Assembly (NCBI GenBank): GCA_050261515.1
Contig: JBLNDJ010000042.1
Location: 1 to 64,000 of the forward strand
Reading direction: 5' to 3'
DNA: 64,000 bases
Origin: JBLNDJ01 sp050261515
GTDB taxonomy: Bacteria > Acidobacteriota > Terriglobia > Bryobacterales > Bryobacteraceae
How positions within the stretch are numbered: the first letter of the stretch is position 1; each line of letters starts with the position of its first letter. The translations under genes were made by a program, and so were the position numbers. The notes below the pieces were generated by a model that ran no database searches, was not told where the DNA came from, and worked only from the letters and a program-made list of their open reading frames with translations. Positions 47,583 through 56,644 of this stretch are shown here, in pieces.

Positions 47583-49294
47583 TTGCCTTTTTGAGCTTTC
47601 TCGATTTTGGCCCACGTGTCGCGAAGCTGCACGGTGCGATTGAAGACGGGCTTGCCGGGCTTCGTGTCCGGGTCGGCGCAGAAGTAGCCGAGGCGCTCGA
47701 ACTGGAAGCGCGCGCCCGCTTCGACATTGGCAAGCCCCGGCTCGACCTTGGCCGCCGGCACCACTTCGAGCGAGTTGGGATTCAGGTATTCGGTGAACTC
47801 CACGCCTTCGCTCTCGTCGCCCGGATTTTCCCGGGTGAAGAGCGTGTCGTAGAGGCGCACCTCGGCGTCCACGGCGTGCTTCGCCGAGACCCAGTGAATG
47901 GTCGATTTCACCTTGCGCCCATCCGGCGCGTTACCGCCCCTGGTCGCCGGATCGTACGTGCAGCGGATCTCAACCGCCTCGCCCCGGTCGTTCTTGACGA
48001 CGCCGGTGCAGGTGACGAAGTAGGCGTAGCGCAGGCGCACTTCGCGGCCCGGAGCGAGCCGGAAGTACTGCTTGGGCGGATCTTCGCGGAAGTCGTCCTG
48101 CTCGATGTAGAGAACCTTCGAGAACGGCACCTTGCGCGTTCCCGCGGCGGGATCTTCGGGGTTGTTGACCGCTTCCATCTCCTCGACCAGATCGTCGGGA
48201 TAATTGTCGATTACGACGCGCAGCGGTTTCAGCACGGCCATGACGCGCAGGGCGCGCTTGTTCAAATCTTCGCGGACAGCGTGCTCGAGCAGCGACAGTT
48301 CGGTGGTGCCGTTGGTCTTCGAAACGCCGATGCGGCTACAAAAGGTGCGGATCGCCTCGGGCGTGTAGCCCCGGCGGCGAATGCCCGAAATCGTCGGCAT
48401 GCGCGGGTCGTCCCACCCGCTCACGTAACCCTCCTGAACCAGCTTGAGCAGCTTGCGCTTGCTCAGCACAGTGTAGGTGACGTTGAGGCGGTCGAACTCG
48501 ATCTGCTGCGGATGGTAAATGCCGAGCTTCTCGATGTACCAGTCGTAGAGCGGCCGGTGATCTTCGAATTCGAGCGTGCAGATGGAGTGCGTGATGCGCT
48601 CGATCGAATCCGACTGGCCGTGCGTGAAGTCGTACATCGGATAGATGCACCAGGTGTCGCCCGTGCGGTGATGCGAGGCGTGCAGGATGCGGTACATCAC
48701 CGGGTCGCGCAGGTTGAGGTTGGGCGACGCCATGTCGATTTTGGCCCGCAGGGTGCGCGAGCCGTCGGGGAACTCGCCCGCCTTCATGCGCTCGAACAGG
48801 GCAAGGTTCTCTTCGACCGTGCGGTCCCGGTAGGGGCTGTTGCGGCCCGGCTCGGTGAGCGTGCCGCGGTACTCGCGGATCTGCTCGGCCGTGAGGTCGT
48901 CCACGTAGGCGTTGCCGTCCTTGATCATCTTGACGGCCCACTCGTAGAGCTGCTCGAAGTAATCGGAGGCGTAGAAGAGGCGGTCTTCCCAATCGAAGCC
49001 CAGCCAGCGCACGTCTTCCATGATGGACTCGACGTACTCGGTCTCTTCCTTGCACGGGTTCGTGTCGTCGAAGCGCAGGTTGCACTTGCCGCCGAACTCT
49101 TTAGCCAAGCCGAAGTTCAGGCAGATCGACTTGGCATGGCCGATGTGTAGATAGCCGTTCGGCTCGGGAGGGAAGCGCGTGTGGACGCGCCCGCCGAATT
49201 TGCCGGTCTCGAGATCGCGAATGATCGTGTCGCGAATGAAGTTGGACGGGGCCGGCGCGGTGGGGGCTGATTTGGGCTCGCTTCTCGTATTCAT
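47579..49294 (-). CDS. glnS: Glutaminyl-tRNA synthetase
   Basis: GlnRS charges tRNA-Gln directly with glutamine. This 571-residue protein has the class I signature HIGH at 50-53 (GYLHIGHAKS), RFDDTNP, the KMSKS equivalent VLSKRKLL, and the two C-terminal anticodon-binding beta barrels. The length is normal. GlnRS came to bacteria by transfer from eukaryotes (established knowledge), and many bacteria instead use GluRS with GatCAB. Here glnS is coupled to gltX by a 4-base overlap (ATGA) and to the carbamoyltransferase by another, an unusual tandem. Confidence 0.96.
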   Translation of the reverse strand: MNTRSEPKSAPTAPAPSNFIRDTIIRDLETGKFGGRVHTRFPPEPNGYLHIGHAKSICLNFGLAKEFGGKCNLRFDDTNPCKEETEYVESIMEDVRWLGFDWEDRLFYASDYFEQLYEWAVKMIKDGNAYVDDLTAEQIREYRGTLTEPGRNSPYRDRTVEENLALFERMKAGEFPDGSRTLRAKIDMASPNLNLRDPVMYRILHASHHRTGDTWCIYPMYDFTHGQSDSIERITHSICTLEFEDHRPLYDWYIEKLGIYHPQQIEFDRLNVTYTVLSKRKLLKLVQEGYVSGWDDPRMPTISGIRRRGYTPEAIRTFCSRIGVSKTNGTTELSLLEHAVREDLNKRALRVMAVLKPLRVVIDNYPDDLVEEMEAVNNPEDPAAGTRKVPFSKVLYIEQDDFREDPPKQYFRLAPGREVRLRYAYFVTCTGVVKNDRGEAVEIRCTYDPATRGGNAPDGRKVKSTIHWVSAKHAVDAEVRLYDTLFTRENPGDESEGVEFTEYLNPNSLEVVPAAKVEPGLANVEAGARFQFERLGYFCADPDTKPGKPVFNRTVQLRDTWAKIEKAQKGK

Positions 49295-50724
49295 GCTGGC
49301 AACCTCTTCAGGTTCTCAATGGCGCGGCCGATGCGGTCGAGGCAGGTTTCGCGGCCCAGGACCTCGAGCGTCTCGAACAGCGGCGGAGCGTTCTTGCGGC
49401 CGCACACGGCGACCCGGACAGGCTGGAACATCTGGCCTGCTTTGACCCCGAGCGTCGCGGCCGCGGCGCGCAGGGCGGTTTCGAGGCCCGCGTGGGTGAA
49501 GTCGGCGGTTTGGAGGACTTCGGCGGCGCAGTCGAGCACGCGGCGTGCCATGGCGGCGTCCCCTTTCTGCGGGATCAGCTCGGCGGGGTCGTACGGGGCG
49601 AGTTCTTTGACGAAGAAAAAGTCGGCGACGGAGGTGACTTCGGCGAGCGTGCGGATGCGCTCCCGGATGAGCGGCGCGACCTGAAGGACCTTGGCCGGAT
49701 CGGCGTGGACGAACGGTTGCAAGCGCTCGGCGAGTTCCTCGACCGGGAGAGCCTTGATGTGCTGTGCGTTGAGCCACATGGCTTTCGGATCGAAGGGGTC
49801 GCCGTCCCGGAAGTTCACCACGGTGTTCGAGCGGTTGATGCCTTCGAGCGTGAAGGCTTCGATCAGCTCGTCGCGCGACATCTGCTCGCGGTCGTCCTTC
49901 GGAGACCAGCCGAGCAGGCACAGGAAGTTCACGAAGGCGGAGGGCAGAAAGCCCGCATCGCGGTACGTGGTGACGCTGACGACGGGCCCGTGCTTGCGCT
50001 TCGAGAGCTTCGCGCCGTCGGGCGCGATCAGCAGCGGCAGGTGCGCGAACTCGGGGGGCGCGGCGCCGGCGGCTTCGAAGATCAGGATGTGCTTGAAAGT
50101 GTTGGTGAGGTGGTCCTGGCCGCGGATGATGTGGCTGATGCGAAGGTCGGCGTCGTCTGCGCAGGAGGCCATGTGGTAGGTCGGCAGGCCGTTCGAGCGC
50201 AGCAGGGCGAAGTCTTCGATATCGGCAGTGGATTTCGACTGGTCGCCGTAGACGGCGTCGCGGAACGCGATGTCGCGGACAGGGTCGCGCGGCACACGGA
50301 AGCGGAGCACGAAGGGCTCGCCTGAGGCGGCCCGGCGGTCGCTTTCCTCGCGGCTCATCTCGCGCATTCCGGGATTGAAAAGCCATGCCGCGGCACCTGC
50401 GTCGCGCTTCTCATCTTCGGATACGGCAGGGGTGAAATCGCGATAGGCGAGGCCTTTGGCGAAAATCGCTTCGGCGATCCGGCGGTGCAGAGCGAGGCGC
50501 TCGGACTGGCGGTAGTTCTCGTCCCAGCCGAGGTTGAGCCATTTGAGGCCGTCGAAGATCGACTGCTCGGATTGCTCTGTGTTGCGCTCGACATCGGTGT
50601 CGTCGAGGCGCAAAATCATCGTCCCGTGGTTGTGACGGGCGTATAACCAATTGAAGATAAAGGTGCGTGCACTCCCGATGTGCAAGAAGCCAGTAGGAGA
50701 GGGCGCAAACCGGACTCTTGGCAT
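49291..50724 (-). CDS. gltX: Glutamyl-tRNA synthetase
   Basis: GluRS ligates glutamate to tRNA-Glu. The 477-residue length is typical. RFAPSPTGFLHIGSART carries the HIGS signature at 15-18, RLDDTDVERNT follows, and the KMSKS equivalent is AKLSKRKHG. Since GlnRS is encoded next to it, this GluRS is likely discriminating (tRNA-Glu only), though this cannot be proven from sequence. The ATG has AAAGGG six bases upstream and a GCTATACT element 9 bases upstream, so it may be transcribed on its own as well as from the rsmA side. Confidence 0.96.
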   Translation of the reverse strand: MPRVRFAPSPTGFLHIGSARTFIFNWLYARHNHGTMILRLDDTDVERNTEQSEQSIFDGLKWLNLGWDENYRQSERLALHRRIAEAIFAKGLAYRDFTPAVSEDEKRDAGAAAWLFNPGMREMSREESDRRAASGEPFVLRFRVPRDPVRDIAFRDAVYGDQSKSTADIEDFALLRSNGLPTYHMASCADDADLRISHIIRGQDHLTNTFKHILIFEAAGAAPPEFAHLPLLIAPDGAKLSKRKHGPVVSVTTYRDAGFLPSAFVNFLCLLGWSPKDDREQMSRDELIEAFTLEGINRSNTVVNFRDGDPFDPKAMWLNAQHIKALPVEELAERLQPFVHADPAKVLQVAPLIRERIRTLAEVTSVADFFFVKELAPYDPAELIPQKGDAAMARRVLDCAAEVLQTADFTHAGLETALRAAAATLGVKAGQMFQPVRVAVCGRKNAPPLFETLEVLGRETCLDRIGRAIENLKRLPA

Positions 50725-50733
50725 GAACCCTTT

Positions 50734-50741
50734 AGTATAGC
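50734..50741 (-). promoter_or_regulatory. -10-like element GCTATACT inside the operon
   Basis: On the minus strand GC-TATACT ends 9 bases before the gltX ATG, within the 27-base gap after rsmA. It suggests an internal promoter for gltX-glnS-carbamoyltransferase. Confidence 0.5.
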
Positions 50742-50751
50742 GAGCGGCGAG

Positions 50752-51486
50752 TCAGTCCCGCGTGCGTGCGTAGAGATCGATCAACCGATCGAGCGGAATC
50801 TGCTCGGCGCGCAGGCCCGCTTCGGGCCAGTCTTCGACTTTCTTTCCGTAAAAGGGCAGCAGGTTGTTCCGCAGGGTTTTCCGTTTGTGTTGGAAGGCGC
50901 GGCCGGCGAACTCGAGGAAGCCGGCGGCGTTCTCGACCGGCGCGGGGTGCGGCGTGAGCAGCACGGCGGCCGAATCCACTTTTGGCGGCGGCGCGAAGGC
51001 TCCAGGCTGAACCCGGAAGAGCAGTTCCGGCCGGGCGCGAAGTTGGGTGGCCACGGTGAGGTAGCCGTAGTCGCGGGTGGCGGGCGCGGCTGCGAGCCGC
51101 CGGGCCACTTCGAGTTGCACCAGTACGACGGCGCGCTTGAGCAGCGGTCCCATCGCAAAGATTTTTTCGAGAATCGGCGAGGTGATGTAGTAGGGGAGAT
51201 TTCCCGCTACCACGGCCGGTCCCCACCGCGCGAGGTCCACCGTGAGGACGTCCGCCTCGACCACTTCGACGCGCGGGAACCGCTCGCGCACGCGCGCCGC
51301 GAGCGCGGGATCGAGTTCGATGGCGATGAGGCGTTCGGCCCGCGGCAGCAGGAATTCGGTGAGGGCGCCGCGGCCGGGTCCGATCTCAATGACAACGGGT
51401 TCCGGGGCGGGGCACACCGCGGACGCGAGGCGTTCGAGAATCGCGGGGCTGCTTAGGAAATGTTGTCCGAGCTTCTGTCCGGCCAC
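50752..51486 (-). CDS. rsmA: 16S rRNA dimethyladenosine transferase RsmA/KsgA
   Basis: RsmA dimethylates two adjacent adenines in the 3'-terminal hairpin of 16S rRNA during 30S assembly. The 244-residue protein has the family start QKLGQHFLSSPAILERL, SAM motif IEIGPGRGALTEFLL, IAIELDPAL, and the catalytic NLPYYITSPILEKI. The C-terminal helical domain includes FQHKRKTLRNNL. It begins 6 bases after the stop of the anti-sigma gene and is followed after 27 bases by gltX, so it belongs to the minus-strand sigma-to-carbamoyltransferase gene series. Confidence 0.96.
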   Translation of the reverse strand: MAGQKLGQHFLSSPAILERLASAVCPAPEPVVIEIGPGRGALTEFLLPRAERLIAIELDPALAARVRERFPRVEVVEADVLTVDLARWGPAVVAGNLPYYITSPILEKIFAMGPLLKRAVVLVQLEVARRLAAAPATRDYGYLTVATQLRARPELLFRVQPGAFAPPPKVDSAAVLLTPHPAPVENAAGFLEFAGRAFQHKRKTLRNNLLPFYGKKVEDWPEAGLRAEQIPLDRLIDLYARTRD

Positions 51487-51492
51487 GCCGGG

Positions 51493-52191
51493 CTAACTCT
51501 TGATGTCGATCGAGCGGCGCTGGAAGGAGACGTACACCTTCCCGTAGGTCGTCTGGCCGAACATCGTGGCCGGGGCGAACTCGGTGAACAGCAGCAGCTT
51601 GTTTTCGAGCGCGCGCCGCAGCCCGGGGTAATTCTCGATTTTGGAGCCCTTGGGAAGGCTGTAATCGACCATGCGGCCCGTGCTATCGACGGTGACCTCG
51701 ACGTCGATATCGAAATCGATATCGTTGTTGTCGAAGCTGGCGAAGGGGGCCTGCGCCTTAACGTAGGGCTCGGTGAACAGGGCCACCGGGATGTCGGTTC
51801 CGCTGACGCGGTGCATCGTGAAAGTGGGGATCAGCATGCCGAACAGCAGCATGGCGGAAATCAGGCCGCCGGCGAACGGCAGCGCCAGAGGACGCATGAG
51901 ATCGTCGGCCCACAGACGTATACGATCCGGCAGAATTCCCGCGCCGCGCCGCCTGGCAATCACGCGCGCGCGTTCCTTCGAGGCCATGACGCGAAGCGCT
52001 GTGGTGAGACGTTCCGGGGGAGCGGATTTGGGCAGCTTGCGAAGCGCGGCCTGCACGCGCGCCAACTGCGCCAGCCGCGATTCGCAGTCCGGGCAAACGT
52101 CAATGTGCGCCATCAGACCGCGCGCCTCGGGCTGCGAGAGCGCGCCGTCAAGATGTGCGGAAAGCGAGTTTTCCACTGTACGGCAGTTCAT
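51493..52191 (-). CDS. Zinc-finger anti-sigma-like membrane protein
   Basis: This 232-residue protein has an N-terminal anti-sigma zinc finger (His30-x3-Cys34-x2-Cys37 in AHIDVCPDC). One transmembrane helix lies at about 102-124 (LPFAGGLISAMLLFGMLIP), and a periplasmic tail resembles a TonB C-terminal-like domain (DIDVEVTVDSTGRMVDYSLP and YGKVYVSFQRR). It begins 5 bases after the sigma factor stop, the normal arrangement for a sigma/anti-sigma pair. It should hold the sigma factor at the membrane until an envelope signal releases it (inference). The TonB-like tail is an uncommon sensor module. Confidence 0.85.
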   Translation of the reverse strand: MNCRTVENSLSAHLDGALSQPEARGLMAHIDVCPDCESRLAQLARVQAALRKLPKSAPPERLTTALRVMASKERARVIARRRGAGILPDRIRLWADDLMRPLALPFAGGLISAMLLFGMLIPTFTMHRVSGTDIPVALFTEPYVKAQAPFASFDNNDIDFDIDVEVTVDSTGRMVDYSLPKGSKIENYPGLRRALENKLLLFTEFAPATMFGQTTYGKVYVSFQRRSIDIKS

Positions 52192-52196
52192 AGCGT

Positions 52197-52883
52197 CTAC
52201 TCGGCCGGTTGCGAAATCCAGTGCAGCGCCGGTTGCGGCTCCAACCGGCCTGCCAGCTCTTTGCGTAATGCGTCCCGCCCGCGCAGGATCCGGGACTTCA
52301 CGGTCCCGAGAGCTATCTGAAGTATTTCGGCGATCTCTTCGTAGCTCATTTCCTCGATATCCCGCAGAACCACGGCACTCCGGAAACTCGGGTTCAGACG
52401 GGCCAAGGCCGCTTCTACCAGCGCGTGTTGCTCGTGGCCGCTGGCGCAATCGAATGGCGAAAGACCGGGGTCGGAGAGCTTAAGGTGGTAGCTCATGCTG
52501 CCCTCTTCCTCGGTCTCCAGGCCTACTTCCTGCTTGCGATGGCGGCTGAACCAGCGCTTGTAGTTGTAGGCTTCATTCACTGCGATGCGATAGATCCACG
52601 TTTTCAGGCTGCTTTCGCCGCGAAACGCGCCAATTTTTCGGAAAACTTTAAGAAAAACTTCCTGCACGACGTCGCAGGCATCCGTAGGATCGTTGAGCAG
52701 CCGCAAAACAAGGTTATAAACGGGCTGCTGGTATTCGTTCGTCAGGGCCTCGTAGGCCGCTTCGGTTCCGTTCCGAAGACCTTCGACAAGCCAAGCGTCG
52801 TCGTAGAGACTATGACGCTCCCGTGGGACATCGAGCGCCCCGCCCGCGATCGCGTCGCCGATATGAAGGGTTGCATCCGCCAC
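52197..52883 (-). CDS. ECF-type RNA polymerase sigma factor
   Basis: This 228-residue extracytoplasmic-function sigma factor has region 2 at about 45-115 (EYQQPVYNLVLRLLNDPTDACDVVQEVFL, split here by key residues DACDVVQEVF) and SSLKTWIYRIAVNEAYNYKRW. Region 4 is at about 155-215 (LNPSFRSAVVLRDIEEMSYEE, then GTVKSRILRGRDALR). The start is a GTG; a few extra N-terminal residues are possible. The downstream gene encodes its likely anti-sigma factor, and rsmA and the synthetases follow, so stress control of translation genes is possible. A GGAAC-type motif upstream points the other way, towards the divergent gene. Confidence 0.92.
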   Translation of the reverse strand: MADATLHIGDAIAGGALDVPRERHSLYDDAWLVEGLRNGTEAAYEALTNEYQQPVYNLVLRLLNDPTDACDVVQEVFLKVFRKIGAFRGESSLKTWIYRIAVNEAYNYKRWFSRHRKQEVGLETEEEGSMSYHLKLSDPGLSPFDCASGHEQHALVEAALARLNPSFRSAVVLRDIEEMSYEEIAEILQIALGTVKSRILRGRDALRKELAGRLEPQPALHWISQPAE

Positions 52884-52921
52884 GGCAGTGCCTTTATGGC
52901 AAATTCACCTTCAAGTTAGCA

Positions 52922-52949
52922 GGAACCTGGCCTGCCTGCAATGGTTAGA
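52922..52949 (+). promoter_or_regulatory. Possible ECF-type promoter
   Basis: GGAACC (52922-52927), a common ECF -35, is separated by 16 bases from GTTAGA (52944-52949). It points towards the gene at 53049, with a leader of about 90 bases. The -10 match is weak. If real, the adjacent sigma factor is the natural candidate to use it. Confidence 0.25.
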
Positions 52950-53048
52950 CACCCGCGTATCCGAAAAAGTTCCATGAGGGTGGGTGCGAGGGGGCACGGT
53001 GCCGGGCGGGGGCGGCGGGGGCGGCCGGAGTACCATGGAAAATCGTCC

Positions 53049-55061
53049 ATGAAGCTGCTTTACGGTTGCGCGGTGCTGCTCGGTTCGCTGCTTCTGTTTC
53101 TGATTCAGCCGGTGGTGGCCAAGCTGATCCTGCCGTGGTTCGGCGGGTCTGCGGCGGTATGGGCCACCTGCCTGGCGTTCTTCCAGACGGCTTTGCTGCT
53201 CGGGTACGTTTACGCCCATCTGCTGGTGCGGTGGCTGACGCCGCGGCGGCAGGCGGTGGTCCATACGGCGCTGCTCGCGGTGGCTCTGGCGCTGATGCCG
53301 GCGATTCCGGGACCGTCGTGGAAGCCGCGGGGCGGGGAGGACCCGGCGTGGCGAATCCTGATGCTGCTGACTGCCGTCATCGGGCTGCCCTACCTGCTGC
53401 TGAGCGCCACGAGCCCGCTGGTGCAGAGCTGGTTTGCGAGGCGGTTTCCCGGGTCGCGGCCGTACAGGCTGTTTGCGGTCTCGAATCTGGGGGCGCTGGC
53501 GGCGCTGGCGGCGTACCCGGTGTGGATCGAGCCGCGGCTGGCGGCCCGGGCGCAGGATGTGGCCTGGTCGGCGGGTTTCGCGGTGTTTGCGGTTTTATGC
53601 GGGACCGTGGCCTGGTTGAGCCGGGGCGGATGGGAGGGCTGGAAGCCCGCCGCAGGCCGCGGGCCAACCCGGCAGTATGGCGCGTGGATTGCGCTTTCGG
53701 CCGCCGGGTCGATGCTGCTGGTGGCGACGACCAACCAGCTCTCGCAGAACGTGGCGGCCGTCCCGTTCCTTTGGATTCTGCCGCTGGCGATTTACCTGCT
53801 GACGTTCATCCTGTGCTTCGAAAGCCCGCGGTGGTACAAGCGCGGGCTTTACCTGAAGCTGCTGGCCGTGGCGCTCGGGTCGGTCGGCTACGCCATCTAC
53901 GACATCTCCGTGGGCGAGGCGTTCCTGGTAGCCGTGCCGGTGTTCTCGATCGGGCTTTTCCTCGGCTGCATGTACTGCCACGGCGAGCTGGCGCGTTGCA
54001 AGCCGGAGCAGGAGCGCCTCACATCCTTCTACCTGATGGTGTCGCTCGGCGGCGCGCTCGGCGGCGTGTTCGTGGGGCTGGTGGCGCCGCGCCTGATGCC
54101 GGGCGTCTATGAGCTGGCGCTGTCGCTGGTGTCGATCGCGGCGCTGGCGCTGTGGCTGAACTGGCGCGAAGGGCTGCCGCAACGGCTGCTGTGGGGCGGG
54201 GCCGTAGCGGCGACCGCGGCCGTATTCATCGCGCAGGTGCACGGCTACCAGAAGGACTCGCTGGTGGCGATGCGCAGCTTCTACGGCGCGGTGCGCGTGG
54301 TGCAGACCTCGGACGCCGGCACGCAGGTGCGAACGCTGTTCCACGGGTCGGTGAAGCACGGGTCGCAGTCCTTCCTGCCGCCGGCGCGCCGTATGGAGCC
54401 CACCACGTATTACGGGCCGGAGTCGGGTGCGGGGCTCGCGCTGCGGTTCTGCTGTGAGGGACCGAAGCGCGTGGGCGTGGTGGGCCTCGGAACCGGCACT
54501 CTCGCCGCTTATGGTCGCTCCGGCGACGTGTTCCGCTTCTACGAGATCAACCCGCAGGTGACCCAGATTGCGCGGACGCTGTTCACGTTCCTGAGCGAAT
54601 CGCCCGCGCGCACCGAGGTGACGCCGGGCGACGCGCGGCTTTCGCTCGAGCGCGAGGCGCCGCAGGGTTTCGATGTGCTCGCGGTGGACGCCTTCTCGGG
54701 CGATGCGATTCCGGTGCACCTGTTGACGAAGGAGGCGTTCGCCCTGTACCTGCGGCACCTGCGGCCGGGCGGAATCGTGGCGCTGCACGTCTCGAACCAG
54801 TACCTGGAGCTGGCGCCGGTGGCGGGCGAGGTCGCGGCGGCACACGGCGTTGCCGCGGTTTCCATCCGCAGCCGGGGCGATCGGGAAGGCATGCTGTCGG
54901 CGGCGACCTGGGTGCTCGCGACGCGCAACGAAGCGTTCCTGGCGCAGCCCGAGATCCGGCAGGCGGCGCGCCCGATCCGCAGGCAGGCCGGCCGGCGCGT
55001 CTGGACCGACGACTATAACAACCTGTTCCAGGCTATTAAGACTTTCGAGGCGGACGATTAA
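53049..55061 (+). CDS. Membrane-fused spermidine synthase-like protein
   Basis: In this 670-residue protein, residues 1-430 hold about ten to twelve transmembrane helices, starting MKLLYGCAVLLGSLLLFLIQ. The last 240 residues form a spermidine-synthase-like Rossmann domain with RVGVVGLGTGTLAAYG, FYEINPQV, TPGDARLSLE and LAVDAFSGDAIPVHLLT. Such fusions are widespread; the aminopropyltransferase active-site acidic residues are only partly evident, and polyamine synthesis is not established for them. The ATG directly precedes the first helix. Its stop TAA shares the palindrome TTAA with the stop of the convergent DinB gene. It is divergent from the sigma factor gene. Confidence 0.85.
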   Translation: MKLLYGCAVLLGSLLLFLIQPVVAKLILPWFGGSAAVWATCLAFFQTALLLGYVYAHLLVRWLTPRRQAVVHTALLAVALALMPAIPGPSWKPRGGEDPAWRILMLLTAVIGLPYLLLSATSPLVQSWFARRFPGSRPYRLFAVSNLGALAALAAYPVWIEPRLAARAQDVAWSAGFAVFAVLCGTVAWLSRGGWEGWKPAAGRGPTRQYGAWIALSAAGSMLLVATTNQLSQNVAAVPFLWILPLAIYLLTFILCFESPRWYKRGLYLKLLAVALGSVGYAIYDISVGEAFLVAVPVFSIGLFLGCMYCHGELARCKPEQERLTSFYLMVSLGGALGGVFVGLVAPRLMPGVYELALSLVSIAALALWLNWREGLPQRLLWGGAVAATAAVFIAQVHGYQKDSLVAMRSFYGAVRVVQTSDAGTQVRTLFHGSVKHGSQSFLPPARRMEPTTYYGPESGAGLALRFCCEGPKRVGVVGLGTGTLAAYGRSGDVFRFYEINPQVTQIARTLFTFLSESPARTEVTPGDARLSLEREAPQGFDVLAVDAFSGDAIPVHLLTKEAFALYLRHLRPGGIVALHVSNQYLELAPVAGEVAAAHGVAAVSIRSRGDREGMLSAATWVLATRNEAFLAQPEIRQAARPIRRQAGRRVWTDDYNNLFQAIKTFEADD

Positions 55062-55567
55062 CCCGCCTCGTCGGCCGAGGCGCCGTAGACGCCGGGGACC
55101 GGCGCGCCGTTCATCCGCAGGTAGACGCCGAGCTGCGCGCGGTGGTGAATCATGTGGCTCAGCACAAACCTCCGCAGCACGTCTTCGCGCGGGTTGTCGA
55201 GGACGGTCTGGCCGGCCCATTCGAGCTTCCAGTTGGCCTCCAGATCGGCGTCGCTTGCGGCGGCCAGGCGCGAGCGGGCTTCCGGGAGATCGTGATCGAA
55301 GCGGGCGAGCATGTCGGCGCGCTTCTTGCCTTTCATGCGTTCCATGGCGGCGGCGCTGTCCTGCCCGGTCATGCGGAGCGCGTCCTGTTTGAGCACGGCG
55401 AGGCACCACTCGGGGAAATCGGAGAGGTGCCAGGCGAGGCGGCCGAGTTCCATCGACTTCGGGTGCGGTTTCCAGGCCAGCTTGTCGTCGGGCACAAGCT
55501 CGAGGAATTTCCGCGTGGCGGCAAACTCCTCGTCGAATTCCGGAAGCAGTCTTGCGGAAATGCTCAT
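55058..55567 (-). CDS. DinB-family protein
   Basis: This 169-residue four-helix protein is of the DinB/YfiT type. The expected metal-binding histidines are visible: one in LAWHLSDFPEW and two in LSHMIHHRAQLGVYL near the C-terminus, with the family ending GAPVPGVYG. Members are thiol-dependent transferases or are uncharacterised; here no substrate is suggested. The ATG at 55567 (MSISARL) follows GGAGGG; a second ATG ten codons upstream is less good. It is a single gene between two convergent or divergent neighbours. Confidence 0.88.
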   Translation of the reverse strand: MSISARLLPEFDEEFAATRKFLELVPDDKLAWKPHPKSMELGRLAWHLSDFPEWCLAVLKQDALRMTGQDSAAAMERMKGKKRADMLARFDHDLPEARSRLAAASDADLEANWKLEWAGQTVLDNPREDVLRRFVLSHMIHHRAQLGVYLRMNGAPVPGVYGASADEAG

Positions 55568-55621
55568 TTTCCCTCCAGGGAAAGGATACACATACATCCT
55601 GTATTCTGGGTGCTGGACTTG

Positions 55622-56644
55622 ATGCCGACAACCATGAACCAGCCGCGTCCGAGGGCGATCTACTGGGTTTTATCCCTTTCGATCGCCGCCATTCTGCTCT
55701 ACTACTCTCTGCGAGGCATCGAGTGGGGACGCGTGTGGCAGATCATGTGCGGCGCGCGGCCCGAGGTGATCGCGCTCGCCTTGCTCATCATGACGCTCGC
55801 GCTCGTGCTGCGCGCGCTGCGCTGGCGCGTGCTGCTGTCGGCCAATAGCGCCATTCCGGCGCCGCTCGCGTTCTGGGCCACCGCGGCGGGCTACTTCGGC
55901 AATAACGTTCTGCCGGCGCGCGCGGGCGAGGTGGTCCGGACGCTGATCGTTAGCGGGCGCTCGGGCATGAGCAAAGCGTTCGTCCTGACCACGGCGTTTT
56001 CCGAGCGCGTGGTGGATGCCATCGTTCTGATCACGATCAGCGCGGTGGTGCTGCTCACCCTTCGCGAGCAGCCGGGATGGCTCGCCGCGGCGGCGCGGCC
56101 CTTCGCAGCGCTCGGCTTCGCGGGCGTGCTGGCGATTGCGCTGCTGCCCGCCTTCGAGTCCTTCTGGTTTCGGTTTCTGGCGCGGATGCCAGTGCCGCGC
56201 CGGCTGCGGCATCACGTCGAGCACGCGCTGCGGCAGGTGCTCGAGGGCATACGCAGCTTCCACAACCGCGGACGGCTGGTCCGTTTCCTGATCTACACGG
56301 CGGCCATCTGGACGTGCGACGGGCTCATCACGGTGGTGATCGCGCGTTCGATCGGACTGGCAATCAGCCTGCCGGTGGCGTTCCTGCTCGTGGCGGGCAT
56401 GGGCCTCGGAAGCGCGCTGCCTTCGACGCCGGGGTACGTGGGGATCTACCAGTTCGTGGCGGTGAGCATCCTGACTCCGTTCGGGTTCAGCCGGACGGAC
56501 GCGATCGCTTACATCCTGCTGTTCCAGGTCATGAACTTCGCCGTGATCTGCCTGTGGGGGATGACCGGCCTGGCGCAGCAGCGGCGGTTCGCGGTCAGTT
56601 CAGAAAGTACGTCCGATACAGTGTGTCGCGCTGGCGAGGGATAA
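55622..56644 (+). CDS. Flippase-like membrane protein (UPF0104/AglD type)
   Basis: This 340-residue integral membrane protein has about eight helices and belongs to the lysylphosphatidylglycerol synthase transmembrane/UPF0104 family. It contains the family's conserved GYFGNNVLPARAGEVVR, AFSERVVDAIVL and SALPSTPGYVGIYQF. Members translocate lipids or lipid-linked sugars or act in glycan export; the lipid here is unknown. ATG at 55622 is used (55634 is an alternative). TATTCT lies 14 bases before it. The last 50 bases overlap the convergent mqnC gene. Confidence 0.88.
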   Translation: MPTTMNQPRPRAIYWVLSLSIAAILLYYSLRGIEWGRVWQIMCGARPEVIALALLIMTLALVLRALRWRVLLSANSAIPAPLAFWATAAGYFGNNVLPARAGEVVRTLIVSGRSGMSKAFVLTTAFSERVVDAIVLITISAVVLLTLREQPGWLAAAARPFAALGFAGVLAIALLPAFESFWFRFLARMPVPRRLRHHVEHALRQVLEGIRSFHNRGRLVRFLIYTAAIWTCDGLITVVIARSIGLAISLPVAFLLVAGMGLGSALPSTPGYVGIYQFVAVSILTPFGFSRTDAIAYILLFQVMNFAVICLWGMTGLAQQRRFAVSSESTSDTVCRAGEG

